The notes under the pieces were generated by a model that did no database searches, was not told the origin of the DNA, and was given only the letters and a program-made list of their open reading frames with translations. From CAZEYT01 sp964516295 (GTDB taxonomy: Bacteria > Verrucomicrobiota > Verrucomicrobiia > Chthoniobacterales > Terrimicrobiaceae): a DNA stretch of 21,574 nt. Every line of letters begins with the position of its first letter. The first letter of the stretch is position 1. The position numbers and the translations under genes are program-made. This document shows positions 1 to 7,454 of this stretch, one piece after another. The DNA is taken from the NCBI GenBank assembly GCA_964516295.1, contig CAZEYT010000047.1, positions 1 to 21,574 of the forward strand, given 5' to 3'.

Positions 1-505
1 GGTGGCGGACTTTTTTCTTATCGCCCGGATGCCAGATCATGCGGGGTTCATAAAACTCGGCGGCAAAAAGCGAGCAAAGGAGCACAGCGGCAAAAAACAA
101 TCCCCCGGCCTGAGCCTGCACGCTGGCCAGTACGCCAAGCTGCCCGACCGCGACGAGCACACCCAGCAGAAACACATCGATCATCGACCATGTCCCGATC
201 TGATGAAGAATCCGCAGCACGGCCGTTCGCTCGCGTCGAAATTCACCCGACCCGTGAAGAAGCAGAATCCAGGACAGGCTGATCAGCTTGAGAAACGGGA
301 TCATGATGCTCGCCACAAAAACCACCGCGGCGACGCCGGGCAGACCGGAGTCGTAAAGTTCCTGCACGCCGCCCATGACGGTGAGGGGAGAGACTTCGCC
401 AGCCACGGTCATGATCATGACCGGGATCGTGTTTGCCGGGATGTAGAGAATGAGACCGGCGACGACCAGCGCGCGGGAGAGCTCGAGGCGGGTGGCATCG
501 GTCAT
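1..505 (-). CDS. PqiA-like integral membrane protein, second of a split pair (partial, runs off left edge)
   Basis: I translated this by hand from the ATG at 505-503: 168 codons are open to the window edge with no stop. The protein has about four hydrophobic segments and the hallmarks of a PqiA domain: an early Y-I-P-A-N-T-I-P-V motif, a central S-I-M-I-P-F-L-K-L stretch, then G-T-W-S-M-I-D-V-F. The end seen here (F-Y-E-P-R-M-I-W) resembles the usual C-terminus of a PqiA domain, so few residues are probably missing. It lacks the cysteine zinc ribbon that its upstream neighbour carries. It starts 11 bases after that neighbour's stop, behind a plausible AGGA. In E. coli PqiA, two such domains are joined in one inner-membrane protein that works with PqiB in envelope lipid homeostasis; here they are separate genes. 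Domain assignment is firm; the exact role is inferred. Confidence 0.85.
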   Translation of the reverse strand, partial: MTDATRLELSRALVVAGLILYIPANTIPVMIMTVAGEVSPLTVMGGVQELYDSGLPGVAAVVFVASIMIPFLKLISLSWILLLHGSGEFRRERTAVLRILHQIGTWSMIDVFLLGVLVAVGQLGVLASVQAQAGGLFFAAVLLCSLFAAEFYEPRMIWHPGDKKKVRH

Positions 506-516
506 GGCGTCGCGTC

Positions 517-1143
517 CTAAACGAGTTCCTCCAATCGCCGCTCCAGCCACTCCGGATCCGAGATCTGACCCAGCGCAAGGGAGCAGATGGAGAGAAGGGC
601 GATCCAGAGAATCCCGGAGTCCCAATAGACCGTGCCAAGCATGTCGAGCTTCACGACGGCGACGAAGCAGGCGATCATGAAAACCGGGACGAGACTCCAC
701 GGCGCGATCTTTTCACCGAAGCTGGCGACAAGCCGCACGCGCGGCCAGCGACGGCCGGTTACGCAACTCCCCGACACATACCAGACACTGGCGAAGTAAA
801 GGACCGGTGCGGCAATCGAACAAAAGAAGACCAACACCGCAACCGGCCAGAATCCCTGCGCGATCAGGCCGTTAACGCCGGTGATGATGAGATTCGACTG
901 CGTGTTTCCCGCGACGTCGAAAGTGAGGATCGGAAAAACATTCGCCAGCACGCAGAGGATGAGGCCGGTCGTCGAGAGCGCCCACATGTGATGGGACGGG
1001 TCGCCGCGATGCCGCCGCACGATTGTCTCGCCGCACCGTCGGCAGCGGAGCTCCTCATCGGCGCGGAGCGGACGAAGCTCGATCCGGACCTCGCAGAGCG
1101 GGCACTCCTGGATTCCGCCCTCTCCGCGTGCCACCGGCTTCAT
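517..1143 (-). CDS. PqiA-like membrane protein with N-terminal zinc ribbon
   Basis: 208 residues. Residues 12-41 form a zinc ribbon with CxxC pairs at C14/C17 and C34/C37. A PqiA-type four-helix membrane domain follows, with V-L-A-N-V-F-P-I-L-T after the first helix and I-A-A-P-V-L-Y-F in the middle. The ATG at 1143-1141 overlaps the TGA of the upstream glycosidase gene as ATGA, which suggests translational coupling; a longer reading from further upstream would only be a shadow of that gene. Together with the next gene (11 bases downstream) it corresponds to the two halves of a classical two-domain PqiA. I see no PqiB-like MCE gene in the window, though one could lie beyond the left edge. Function in envelope lipid transport is by family only. 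Confidence 0.88.
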   Translation of the reverse strand: MKPVARGEGGIQECPLCEVRIELRPLRADEELRCRRCGETIVRRHRGDPSHHMWALSTTGLILCVLANVFPILTFDVAGNTQSNLIITGVNGLIAQGFWPVAVLVFFCSIAAPVLYFASVWYVSGSCVTGRRWPRVRLVASFGEKIAPWSLVPVFMIACFVAVVKLDMLGTVYWDSGILWIALLSICSLALGQISDPEWLERRLEELV

Positions 1144-2531
1144 GGAACGAAGTCTTTCTTCGGTGGAATTGCCGTCACCGAGCCGACGGTCGGGTGGGAT
1201 TTGATCCACTCGGCAAACTTGTGGGCGGAGGGCTTGAGCATTCGCGTCTTTGTCTTCGGGTCCATCGTCGAAAGACCAAACGTCGCCTTGTAGCCATAGT
1301 GCCACTCGTAGTTGTCGGCCAGGGACCAGGAGAAGTATCCGCGGACGTCGTATCCGTCGCGAATCGCGCGCCCGATGGCAGCGAGGTGGTTTTGCATATA
1401 CCACTCGCGTTTCGCATCGTCCTTGGTGGCGATGCCATTTTCGGTGATCATCATCGGCTTGCCGTAGCGCGTGGCGACGCGGCGGATTTCTTTGTAGAGC
1501 CCATCGGGATCGATGCGCCATCCCATCATGGTAAATTTTTTCCCGCGCATCGAAGGACCCGCGAGCAGGGAAATCGGACCCGGAGCCTGCGAGTAGTAGT
1601 AGTTGATGCCGAGGATATCGCACACGTCGTAGATCCGGTCGAGATGGTCGGTGTTCCCGTGGATCATCGTGTTGTAAATGAGACCGCCCGGGTCGAGCGG
1701 TGCCCGTTCCCACCACGGCAGAGCTTCGACACTCACCACCTTGGCGGAGGGTTTGATTGCTTTGATGCGAGTCGCCGCGTCGCGGAACATCCCCGTGCTC
1801 GCCTCGATGGCTTCCCAGTAATGCCCGAATGCCAGCGACATGGCCGGGGGCCACTGCCCGACAATATAAGCCGTCGTGATCTGGCCGTTCGGCTCGTTCT
1901 GTGGCGCGTAGTAATTGGTGTAAGGGGCCGTGGCGCGGACCATTTTGTTTACGTAGGCATTCCAGCGCTCGCGGGCCATCGGGTGGAGCCAGTTTGAACG
2001 TCCCGGATTCTCATGGTCGTAAAGCCAGTCGGGAAAGGTGAAGTGCCACAGGCAGACCACCGGCTCGATGCCAAGTGCCCGCAATTCCTTCGCCATGCGC
2101 ACATAGCCCCGGATCGCTTCCTCGTTGTAAACCCCCGGCTTCGGCTCGACCCGCGCCCACTCGATGCTGAACCGATAGTGCGTCGGACGGATTTTCTTCA
2201 GAGCCTCCAAGTCCTTCTCGAAATGCGTCCAGCTGTAGAGCGCGTTGCCGCGCGGCGGGGCTTTTTTCTGCGCGACCAGTATATCCCAATCCGTCGAGAA
2301 AAACTCGGGCTCTCCCGGCTTCACCGCCGGGTCCTCGTATTGGTAGCTCGCCGTCGAGATTCCCCAGGCAAACTTTTCCGACTTCTCCGGTGCCGGGCGT
2401 GTACCGGAAACCTTCGGCGCCGGATCAAACCGACCCAGCGGGTTGATCGGGTTGACGCACCCGCTCAGAGCCAAAACGAGAAATCCCGCAGCCGGAAGCC
2501 GCAACCGGGTGAGAACAGAAGAATGTCGCAT
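1140..2531 (-). CDS. GH1-family beta-glycosidase, predicted lipoprotein
   Basis: 463 residues from the ATG at 2531. This start is preferred over an in-frame ATG 63 bases upstream because it gives a clean lipoprotein signal: positive N-terminus, hydrophobic core, lipobox L-S-G-C with Cys25. Residue +2 is Val, so outer-membrane sorting is likely. The rest is a glycoside hydrolase family 1 barrel: acid/base in Q-N-E-P (Glu213), nucleophile in I-T-E-N-G (Glu364), and S-W-S-L-A-D-N-Y-E-W near the end. The family cleaves terminal beta-linked glucosyl, galactosyl or similar residues from oligosaccharides or aryl glycosides with retention; the substrate here is unknown. Most bacterial GH1 enzymes are cytoplasmic, so the lipid-anchored form is uncommon. 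It heads an operon with two pqiA-like genes, overlapping the first by 4 bases. The start has only a weak ribosome binding site. Confidence 0.93.
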   Translation of the reverse strand: MRHSSVLTRLRLPAAGFLVLALSGCVNPINPLGRFDPAPKVSGTRPAPEKSEKFAWGISTASYQYEDPAVKPGEPEFFSTDWDILVAQKKAPPRGNALYSWTHFEKDLEALKKIRPTHYRFSIEWARVEPKPGVYNEEAIRGYVRMAKELRALGIEPVVCLWHFTFPDWLYDHENPGRSNWLHPMARERWNAYVNKMVRATAPYTNYYAPQNEPNGQITTAYIVGQWPPAMSLAFGHYWEAIEASTGMFRDAATRIKAIKPSAKVVSVEALPWWERAPLDPGGLIYNTMIHGNTDHLDRIYDVCDILGINYYYSQAPGPISLLAGPSMRGKKFTMMGWRIDPDGLYKEIRRVATRYGKPMMITENGIATKDDAKREWYMQNHLAAIGRAIRDGYDVRGYFSWSLADNYEWHYGYKATFGLSTMDPKTKTRMLKPSAHKFAEWIKSHPTVGSVTAIPPKKDFVP

Positions 2532-2735
2532 GGGAAAAATTGAAAAAACCTTCTCGGTGTATCCCTCATATCCGTGACGCAAGTCAACTCGCACGTCCGC
2601 TGATTCTCCTCCCGATGCACAAAGCGGATAGCTTTCCGCCCCGGGCAGATCAGCCCGACGATGCCAGCCCCCGGCGAATGAACTCTCCGAAGGGAAGGCG
2701 AGGGAGGATGGAGCTCTGTCGAGCGCGTGCCTTTT
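2532..2735. other. Intergenic stretch between GH1 gene and purK
   Basis: About 200 bases downstream of purK and upstream of the glycosidase gene, both on the minus strand, so it should hold the end of the purK transcript and the glycosidase promoter. I see one weak inverted repeat (GCGGA/TCCGC near 2625-2640) followed on the minus strand by only three T residues, which is not a convincing terminator. No gene or clear promoter could be read. Confidence 0.4.
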
Positions 2736-3908
2736 CTACCGGGAGCGGAGGTTGGTGATGGCGGCGAGGGCGTCTTCGGTGGTTTCGGCGAGAAGGCACA
2801 GGTGGCCCATTTTCCGGCCGGGGCGGGGGTCGGATTTGCCGTAGAGGTGGAGTTTTACGCGGGGGTCGCGGAGGACGGCACTCCAGTCGGGTTCGCCGTT
2901 TTGCCAGAGGTCGCCGAGAAGGTTGGCCATCACGACCGGACGAAGGAGATCGGGCGAGCCGAGGGGAAGCCCGCAGACGGCGCGCAGCTGCTGCTCGAAC
3001 TGGCTGGTGACGCAGGCGTCGAATGTGAAGTGGCCGGAATTGTGCGGGCGGGGTGCGAGTTCGTTGATAAGCAGGTTTCCGTCACGGGTGAGGAACATCT
3101 CAACCGCAAGAAGTCCGACGACGTCGAGCGCGGCCGTGATCCGTCCGGCCAGCTCGCGGGCGGCGGCGAGAACGCTCTCCGGAAAGCGGGCCGGGACGAT
3201 CGAGAGGTCGAGAATGTGGTGGACGTGTTGATTTTCCGCCACGGGAAATGGCACCAGCCGACCGTGAATGTCGCGGGCGCAGACGACCGAAAGTTCTGCC
3301 TCGAACGGAATCCACGCCTCGAGCACGCCGCGGGGTGCTCCAAAGGCGTGCCAGATCTTTTCCGGATCTTCGCCGCCGGTGAGTTTGACCTGGCCCTTGC
3401 CATCGTAGCCGAAGTCGGCGGTTTTCAAAACCGAAGGCGTCCCGATTTCGCGGAGGGCTTCAGCGAGAGAAGCGGCGGAATCGACGACCGCAAAAGGCGC
3501 GCAGGGGAATCCGTTGCGGCGGAGAAAAAGCTTCTCTCGCTCGCGATTCTGGCAAATGTGCAGGACTTCCCCCCGCGGGCGAACCGGGCGGATCGCCGCG
3601 ACGCGCTCGATGGCCGCAATCGGGATGTTTTCAAACTCGAACGAAATCACATCGACCCCGCGCGCAAACGCCTCCAGCGCCGCGGTGTCGCAGTAGGGGG
3701 CATTGATCTCCACATCGCAAATCTGACCGGCCGGGCTGTCGGGCTGAGGCTCGAATGCATGCACGCGATAGCCCATTCGCCGCGCGGCAATGGCCAGCAT
3801 CCGGCCGAGTTGTCCGCCCCCGAGCACACCGACAACTCCGCCGGGCGCGATGGAATTCGTTTCCGTCGCGCCGGGAATCCCGGTAGGTTTGAAATCTTTG
3901 TCCGTCAT
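2736..3908 (-). CDS. purK: 5-(carboxyamino)imidazole ribonucleotide synthase (PurK)
   Basis: 390 residues, close to the family length plus an extra N-terminal segment of about 23 residues. PurK is a cytoplasmic ATP-grasp enzyme that makes N5-CAIR from AIR, bicarbonate and ATP in purine synthesis. Evidence: the N-terminal motif G-V-L-G-G-G-Q-L-G-R-M (residues 27-37), F-E-F-E-N-I in the preATP-grasp part, K-T-A-D-F-G-Y-D-G-K-G-Q in the ATP-grasp core, and E-L-A-P-R-P-H-N-S-G-H in the metal-binding end. The usual partner purE is not in the window. The ATG at 3908-3906 overlaps the start codon of the divergent acyltransferase fusion in a single CATG; no Shine-Dalgarno sequence is visible before it. 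No in-frame start lies between it and the conserved core except GTG codons too close to the glycine loop, so this start is likely correct. Confidence 0.95.
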   Translation of the reverse strand: MTDKDFKPTGIPGATETNSIAPGGVVGVLGGGQLGRMLAIAARRMGYRVHAFEPQPDSPAGQICDVEINAPYCDTAALEAFARGVDVISFEFENIPIAAIERVAAIRPVRPRGEVLHICQNREREKLFLRRNGFPCAPFAVVDSAASLAEALREIGTPSVLKTADFGYDGKGQVKLTGGEDPEKIWHAFGAPRGVLEAWIPFEAELSVVCARDIHGRLVPFPVAENQHVHHILDLSIVPARFPESVLAAARELAGRITAALDVVGLLAVEMFLTRDGNLLINELAPRPHNSGHFTFDACVTSQFEQQLRAVCGLPLGSPDLLRPVVMANLLGDLWQNGEPDWSAVLRDPRVKLHLYGKSDPRPGRKMGHLCLLAETTEDALAAITNLRSR

Positions 3909-5784
3909 GGTTGATCGCGTGGTCTATCTTTTGGCAGCGGCGCTGGTGGCCGTCGTGCGCCGGCTGCCGCTGTCCGTGTGCTTTGCGCTCGGAGAAGCGG
4001 TCGGGGCGCTGATGTGGGTCATCCTGCCCGGCTACCGGCGGCTCGCAAGGGAAAATCTCGCCACCGCGTTTGCCGGGGAGATGTCTGAGCGGGAGATCCG
4101 GCAGCTCACGTTCCGGCACTTCAAAACGCTGGGCGCGAATGCGCTGAGTGCGTTCAAAATGCCAGCTGTGCCGGTGGCGGATATCCCGAACCATGCCACG
4201 ATCGAAAATCTCGATCTCCTCCGCCGATTGCTCGATGCGGGGCGGCCGGTCGTCATTGCCATCAACCACATCGGAAATTGGGAACTCTATGCCCAACTTG
4301 TTGATGCGATGCCCGGCGTGAAATTTGGCACTGTCTATCAAGCGTTGCGCAATCCGCTCGTTGACGAATTGGTGAACCGCGACCGCCGCCTGCGGGGCGT
4401 GGCGACATTTGATCGGAAAAAGGGCTTCATCGCTGCGTTGGCTCTGCTTCGGACCCCGGGAATCCTCGGAGTGCTGGTCGATCAACATGCGGGTGACAGC
4501 GGAATGTGGACGCCATTTTTTCGCCGTCTTGCCTCGACGTCCACCCTGGCGGCGACGCTTGCGATGCGCGCCGATGCGGCGGTGGTGCCCATCGCGATCC
4601 ATACGGTCGGCCGTGCGCGCTGGCGGGTGATGATCAGTCCGGAGATTCCCTGGACGCACGAGGAACCGGAAAAACTGACGTATGACATCAACGTGGCGCT
4701 CGAGCGTCAGATCCGCGAATCGCCGGCGGATTGGTTTTGGGTTCACAACCGTTGGAAGACCCCGCTGCCGTATTTCTTGTGCGGGTCCGCGAAGCGGGGC
4801 ATTTGGCTCCCGCCCGGAAACGGCCCGCTTCCGAAGTTTCGGATCGTGGTGCGTTCGCCGAACTGGCTGGGCGATGCCGTGATGTCGGTGGATGCCGCTC
4901 GAGCCTACAAGCGCGGGCGGCCGGATGCGCACCTGGCGGTGTTGACTCCCGAGAAGCTCGCCGGCTTCTGGCAGCGGGTGCCCGAGGTCGATGAGGCGAT
5001 TTCCATCGCGAAGGGCGAGTCGGTCTTTTCGGTCGCAGCCCGCTTGCGCGGTCGGTTTGAGGTCGCGGTCCTGTTCCCGAATTCCCTTCGTTCCGCACTC
5101 GAGGTCTGGCTCGCGGGCATCCGGCGGCGGGTCGGCTACCGCGGGCATTTTCGCGGGAAGTTGCTCAATCAAATCGTCCCGCCTCCCAAGAAGAAACCCC
5201 GGCAGCCGCTGCATCACGCGGACCGCTACTGGCGGCTGGCCGAGCGTTGCGGAGCCGATCCCATCGAGTCCACACCCGCACAGTGGAAACGTCCCGAGGG
5301 CCGTCCGCTCATCGCGCTCTGTCCCGGTGCGGAATACGGTGCAGCCAAGCGCTGGCCGGTGCCGCGTTTCCGCGAGGTCATCGAGCAGGTGAACGCCCGC
5401 CTGGCCTGCGACTGGGTCATTGTCGGCACGGCGGCGGACGACTGGCTTGCGGAGGAAATCCGTGGCGGATTCGACAATGTCACCAGCCTCACCGGAAAAA
5501 CGACGCTGGATGAACTCATGCAAAAGCTCTGCAACGTCCATGCTCTGGTGACGAACGATACCGGCACGATGCATCTCGCCGACTTTCTCGGAGTTCCGCT
5601 CGTGGCGGTCTTTGGATCCACCGAACCGGCCCTCACGGGACCGCGCGGGGCGCGGAGCCGGGTGATCCGCCAGCAGGTCGAATGCAGTCCGTGTTTTCTG
5701 CGCGAGTGTCCGATTGATTTCCGCTGCATGCGCGAAGTTCCGACCGAAGCGGCCGTCGGTACGCTGATGCGGTTGATCGAGTGA
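3907..5784 (+). CDS. Fusion of LpxL/HtrB-type lipid A acyltransferase and WaaF-type (GT9) heptosyltransferase
   Basis: 625 residues in one uninterrupted frame. Residues 1-290 are a lysophospholipid/lauroyl acyltransferase: a hydrophobic N-terminal anchor, the HX4E catalytic motif N-H-I-G-N-W-E (His121, Glu126), D-Q-H-A-G-D-S-G followed by P-F-F-R-R-L, and the closing W-V-H-N-R-W-K-T. From about residue 310 a GT9 glycosyltransferase begins: R-S-P-N-W-L-G-D-A-V, then L-C-P-G-A-E-Y-G-A-A-K-R-W, T-N-D-T-G-T-M-H-L-A and F-G-S-T-E-P, which fit ADP-heptose:LPS heptosyltransferase II. The two halves would add a secondary acyl chain to lipid A and a sugar to the inner core, both on the cytoplasmic face of the inner membrane. 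The ATG at 3907 gives the expected LpxL N-terminus. The stop lies one base from the convergent hslO stop. Sugar and acyl specificity are unknown. Confidence 0.93.
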   Translation: MVDRVVYLLAAALVAVVRRLPLSVCFALGEAVGALMWVILPGYRRLARENLATAFAGEMSEREIRQLTFRHFKTLGANALSAFKMPAVPVADIPNHATIENLDLLRRLLDAGRPVVIAINHIGNWELYAQLVDAMPGVKFGTVYQALRNPLVDELVNRDRRLRGVATFDRKKGFIAALALLRTPGILGVLVDQHAGDSGMWTPFFRRLASTSTLAATLAMRADAAVVPIAIHTVGRARWRVMISPEIPWTHEEPEKLTYDINVALERQIRESPADWFWVHNRWKTPLPYFLCGSAKRGIWLPPGNGPLPKFRIVVRSPNWLGDAVMSVDAARAYKRGRPDAHLAVLTPEKLAGFWQRVPEVDEAISIAKGESVFSVAARLRGRFEVAVLFPNSLRSALEVWLAGIRRRVGYRGHFRGKLLNQIVPPPKKKPRQPLHHADRYWRLAERCGADPIESTPAQWKRPEGRPLIALCPGAEYGAAKRWPVPRFREVIEQVNARLACDWVIVGTAADDWLAEEIRGGFDNVTSLTGKTTLDELMQKLCNVHALVTNDTGTMHLADFLGVPLVAVFGSTEPALTGPRGARSRVIRQQVECSPCFLRECPIDFRCMREVPTEAAVGTLMRLIE

Positions 5785-5785
5785 C

Positions 5786-6553
5786 TCAGGATTTGGCTTC
5801 GAGCGACTCGCGGGTGATCACATGCCGGGCGCCGCAACGCGGGCAGTGGACGCGAATGGTCTCCTCGCCGCCGAAGAGGTCTTCGCCCTGACGCCGGAAG
5901 ACGGGGGCAAGAAAATCCAGCATGCGGTCATGCGTGCAGCCACAGAAGAACCGGTAGCGCCGCGTCTCGAGGAGGGCGAGCTCGACATCCTGATCGAGCC
6001 GGAGAACGGCGTTGTGGTCGAGGCCCTGGAGCCACTCGAGATCGCAGTCCGGCTGCGCAGCGACCATGACGAGGTCCTCGTCGGCGTGCCAGAAGAAGCG
6101 AGCCGGGCGTTGTTCGCTTTGGGTGTAGAATTCCTCTGCGGCCCGGAAAACGTCGCTGCCGGAAAACTCGACCACGCTCCGGCGTGGCGAGCGTCCATCC
6201 TCGACGACATCCGAGTAGAACATTCCCTGGTCGCTCTCGCGGATGTTTTCGGTGAAAACATTCACAACGACGCTGCCGTTGGCGTTGTCACCCGCGGCGA
6301 AGATGTTGCGCCGCGGCGACGCAAAATGGATTGTCCAAGCGCACGATTCCTTCCATGGCCGACCGGCACAATGGAGCGTGAGCGCTGCGAGGGCGTCCCG
6401 GCCGAGTTGGTCGGCGTCGGGCGGGAGTTCGATGCTGCAGTCCATCCGGTGAAGGTACCACGAGGCGAAGAGTTCGGAGAATTCCGCGCGGGCGACGAGG
6501 GCGTTTTTCTGGCGGGCAAAATAGGTTCGGACTTCGATGCCGGGGTCGTTCAT
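5786..6553 (-). CDS. hslO: Hsp33-type redox-regulated chaperone
   Basis: 255 residues, somewhat shorter than E. coli Hsp33 (about 290). Hsp33 is a cytoplasmic ATP-independent holdase switched on when its zinc-bound cysteines are oxidised under oxidative plus unfolding stress. The C-terminal switch is visible: C-G-C (Cys204, Cys206), then C-P-R-C-G (Cys237, Cys240), with T-H-D-R-M-L-D-F-L between them. The N-terminal domain shows the expected A-R-A-E-F-S-E-L-F and D-N-A-N-G-S-V-V-V-N segments, but the match there is looser. The ATG at 6553 overlaps the TGA of the upstream CHAD gene (ATGA), so an upstream extension is rejected. The 3' end meets the stop of the plus-strand LPS gene with one base between, leaving no room for a separate terminator. 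Confidence 0.88.
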   Translation of the reverse strand: MNDPGIEVRTYFARQKNALVARAEFSELFASWYLHRMDCSIELPPDADQLGRDALAALTLHCAGRPWKESCAWTIHFASPRRNIFAAGDNANGSVVVNVFTENIRESDQGMFYSDVVEDGRSPRRSVVEFSGSDVFRAAEEFYTQSEQRPARFFWHADEDLVMVAAQPDCDLEWLQGLDHNAVLRLDQDVELALLETRRYRFFCGCTHDRMLDFLAPVFRRQGEDLFGGEETIRVHCPRCGARHVITRESLEAKS

Positions 6554-7371
6554 GATTTTGGGAATGTCTTGCGAAGGGCGGATGGGCGCGGGCCCAGCGA
6601 AGTGGTGGCGTCCTTCAACGCGCGCCGTGCCATCAGGCTTTTTTTGCGACGGACAACCTTTTCCGCGTGAGAGTCGGGGAGATATCTTCCCAAGCGGGCT
6701 TCGAGGAGGGAGAGATCGTGGTGGCGGCCCAGCCAGGAGGCCAGGCGCTCCGTGGCGGGCAGAAGATCCGCCGGGGCCGGATGTTCGGCAAGGGATTGGG
6801 ATTGGTAGAGCAGCTCTTTCAGACGTTTGCGCCACTCGTGGAAGAGTTCGTCCTGATCGTCCGCCGCCGCGGTGTCGCGGGCTTTTCGCGCGGCGCGGTA
6901 GGTTCCGGTCCAGGCATCATAGATGGCCGAGATCGGAAGACGGGCGAGCGGAAAGCCGGCGACCAGTCCGTCGAGCCGTTCGCACAGTCCGATGGCACCG
7001 GCCGCGACGGGCGCGCAGTGTGATCCGCCATCCGAAAGACCGAGCGTGTCTGCGGATTGAACGGCTTCCCGGTGATCGAGAAGGTCGAGCAAAAGCTCGC
7101 GCAGGACATCGCTGTCGCGGGCCGAGGAGAAATGGTCCTTCAACTCCCGGGCAACCTGGTCGGTCTCCCGGAAGGTCGTGCGATCAAGTGCCGGAGCCGC
7201 CAGACGCAGGAGCGCGCGGAATTTTTTCATGTTCACCCGGATGTCGTGGATCCGTTCCTCGGCACGGGCCGGGAGTCCATCGAGATCGCGGCGGACGATT
7301 TTCAGAACGCGCTGCAGGAGGCTTCCAAGATCCTCTCCGGATTGGACGCTGTGGGATGACCGGCCGCTCAC
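6550..7371 (-). CDS. CHAD domain protein (predicted polyphosphate binding)
   Basis: 273 residues, all helical in character. Two CHAD signatures are present, one per half: I-H-D-I-R-V-N-M-K-K-F-R (His42, Arg45, Lys49, Lys50, Arg52) and F-H-E-W-R-K-R-L-K (His178, Arg181, Lys182, Lys185), plus L-G-R-H-H-D-L-S-L-L at 214-223. These histidines and basic residues line a cationic groove that in studied family members binds inorganic polyphosphate. No CYTH triphosphatase domain is fused or adjacent. The start is the GTG at 7371, chosen as the longest reading after the divergent intergenic gap; no strong ribosome binding site is seen, so an internal start is possible. It overlaps hslO by 4 bases. Confidence 0.85.
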   Translation of the reverse strand: MSGRSSHSVQSGEDLGSLLQRVLKIVRRDLDGLPARAEERIHDIRVNMKKFRALLRLAAPALDRTTFRETDQVARELKDHFSSARDSDVLRELLLDLLDHREAVQSADTLGLSDGGSHCAPVAAGAIGLCERLDGLVAGFPLARLPISAIYDAWTGTYRAARKARDTAAADDQDELFHEWRKRLKELLYQSQSLAEHPAPADLLPATERLASWLGRHHDLSLLEARLGRYLPDSHAEKVVRRKKSLMARRALKDATTSLGPRPSALRKTFPKS

Positions 7372-7454
7372 GTCTCGGGATTAGCAGGCCGGGCGGCGTG
7401 GCGTCGATGTCGTTTTGGGTTTTCCTCCCTCCGCAAAGGGTTTATCTAAGGGGA

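Noticed and set aside
2624..2640. Possible terminator after purK
   Set aside because: Only a 5-bp stem with three T residues behind it.
2727..3914. Plus-strand frame of 395 codons opposite purK
   Set aside because: Shadow of purK; no recognisable motifs.
3631..5574. Minus-strand reading frame of 647 codons opposite the LPS fusion gene
   Set aside because: Arg/Pro/His-rich shadow of the GC-rich plus-strand gene, whose two domains are clearly recognisable; no domain in the shadow.
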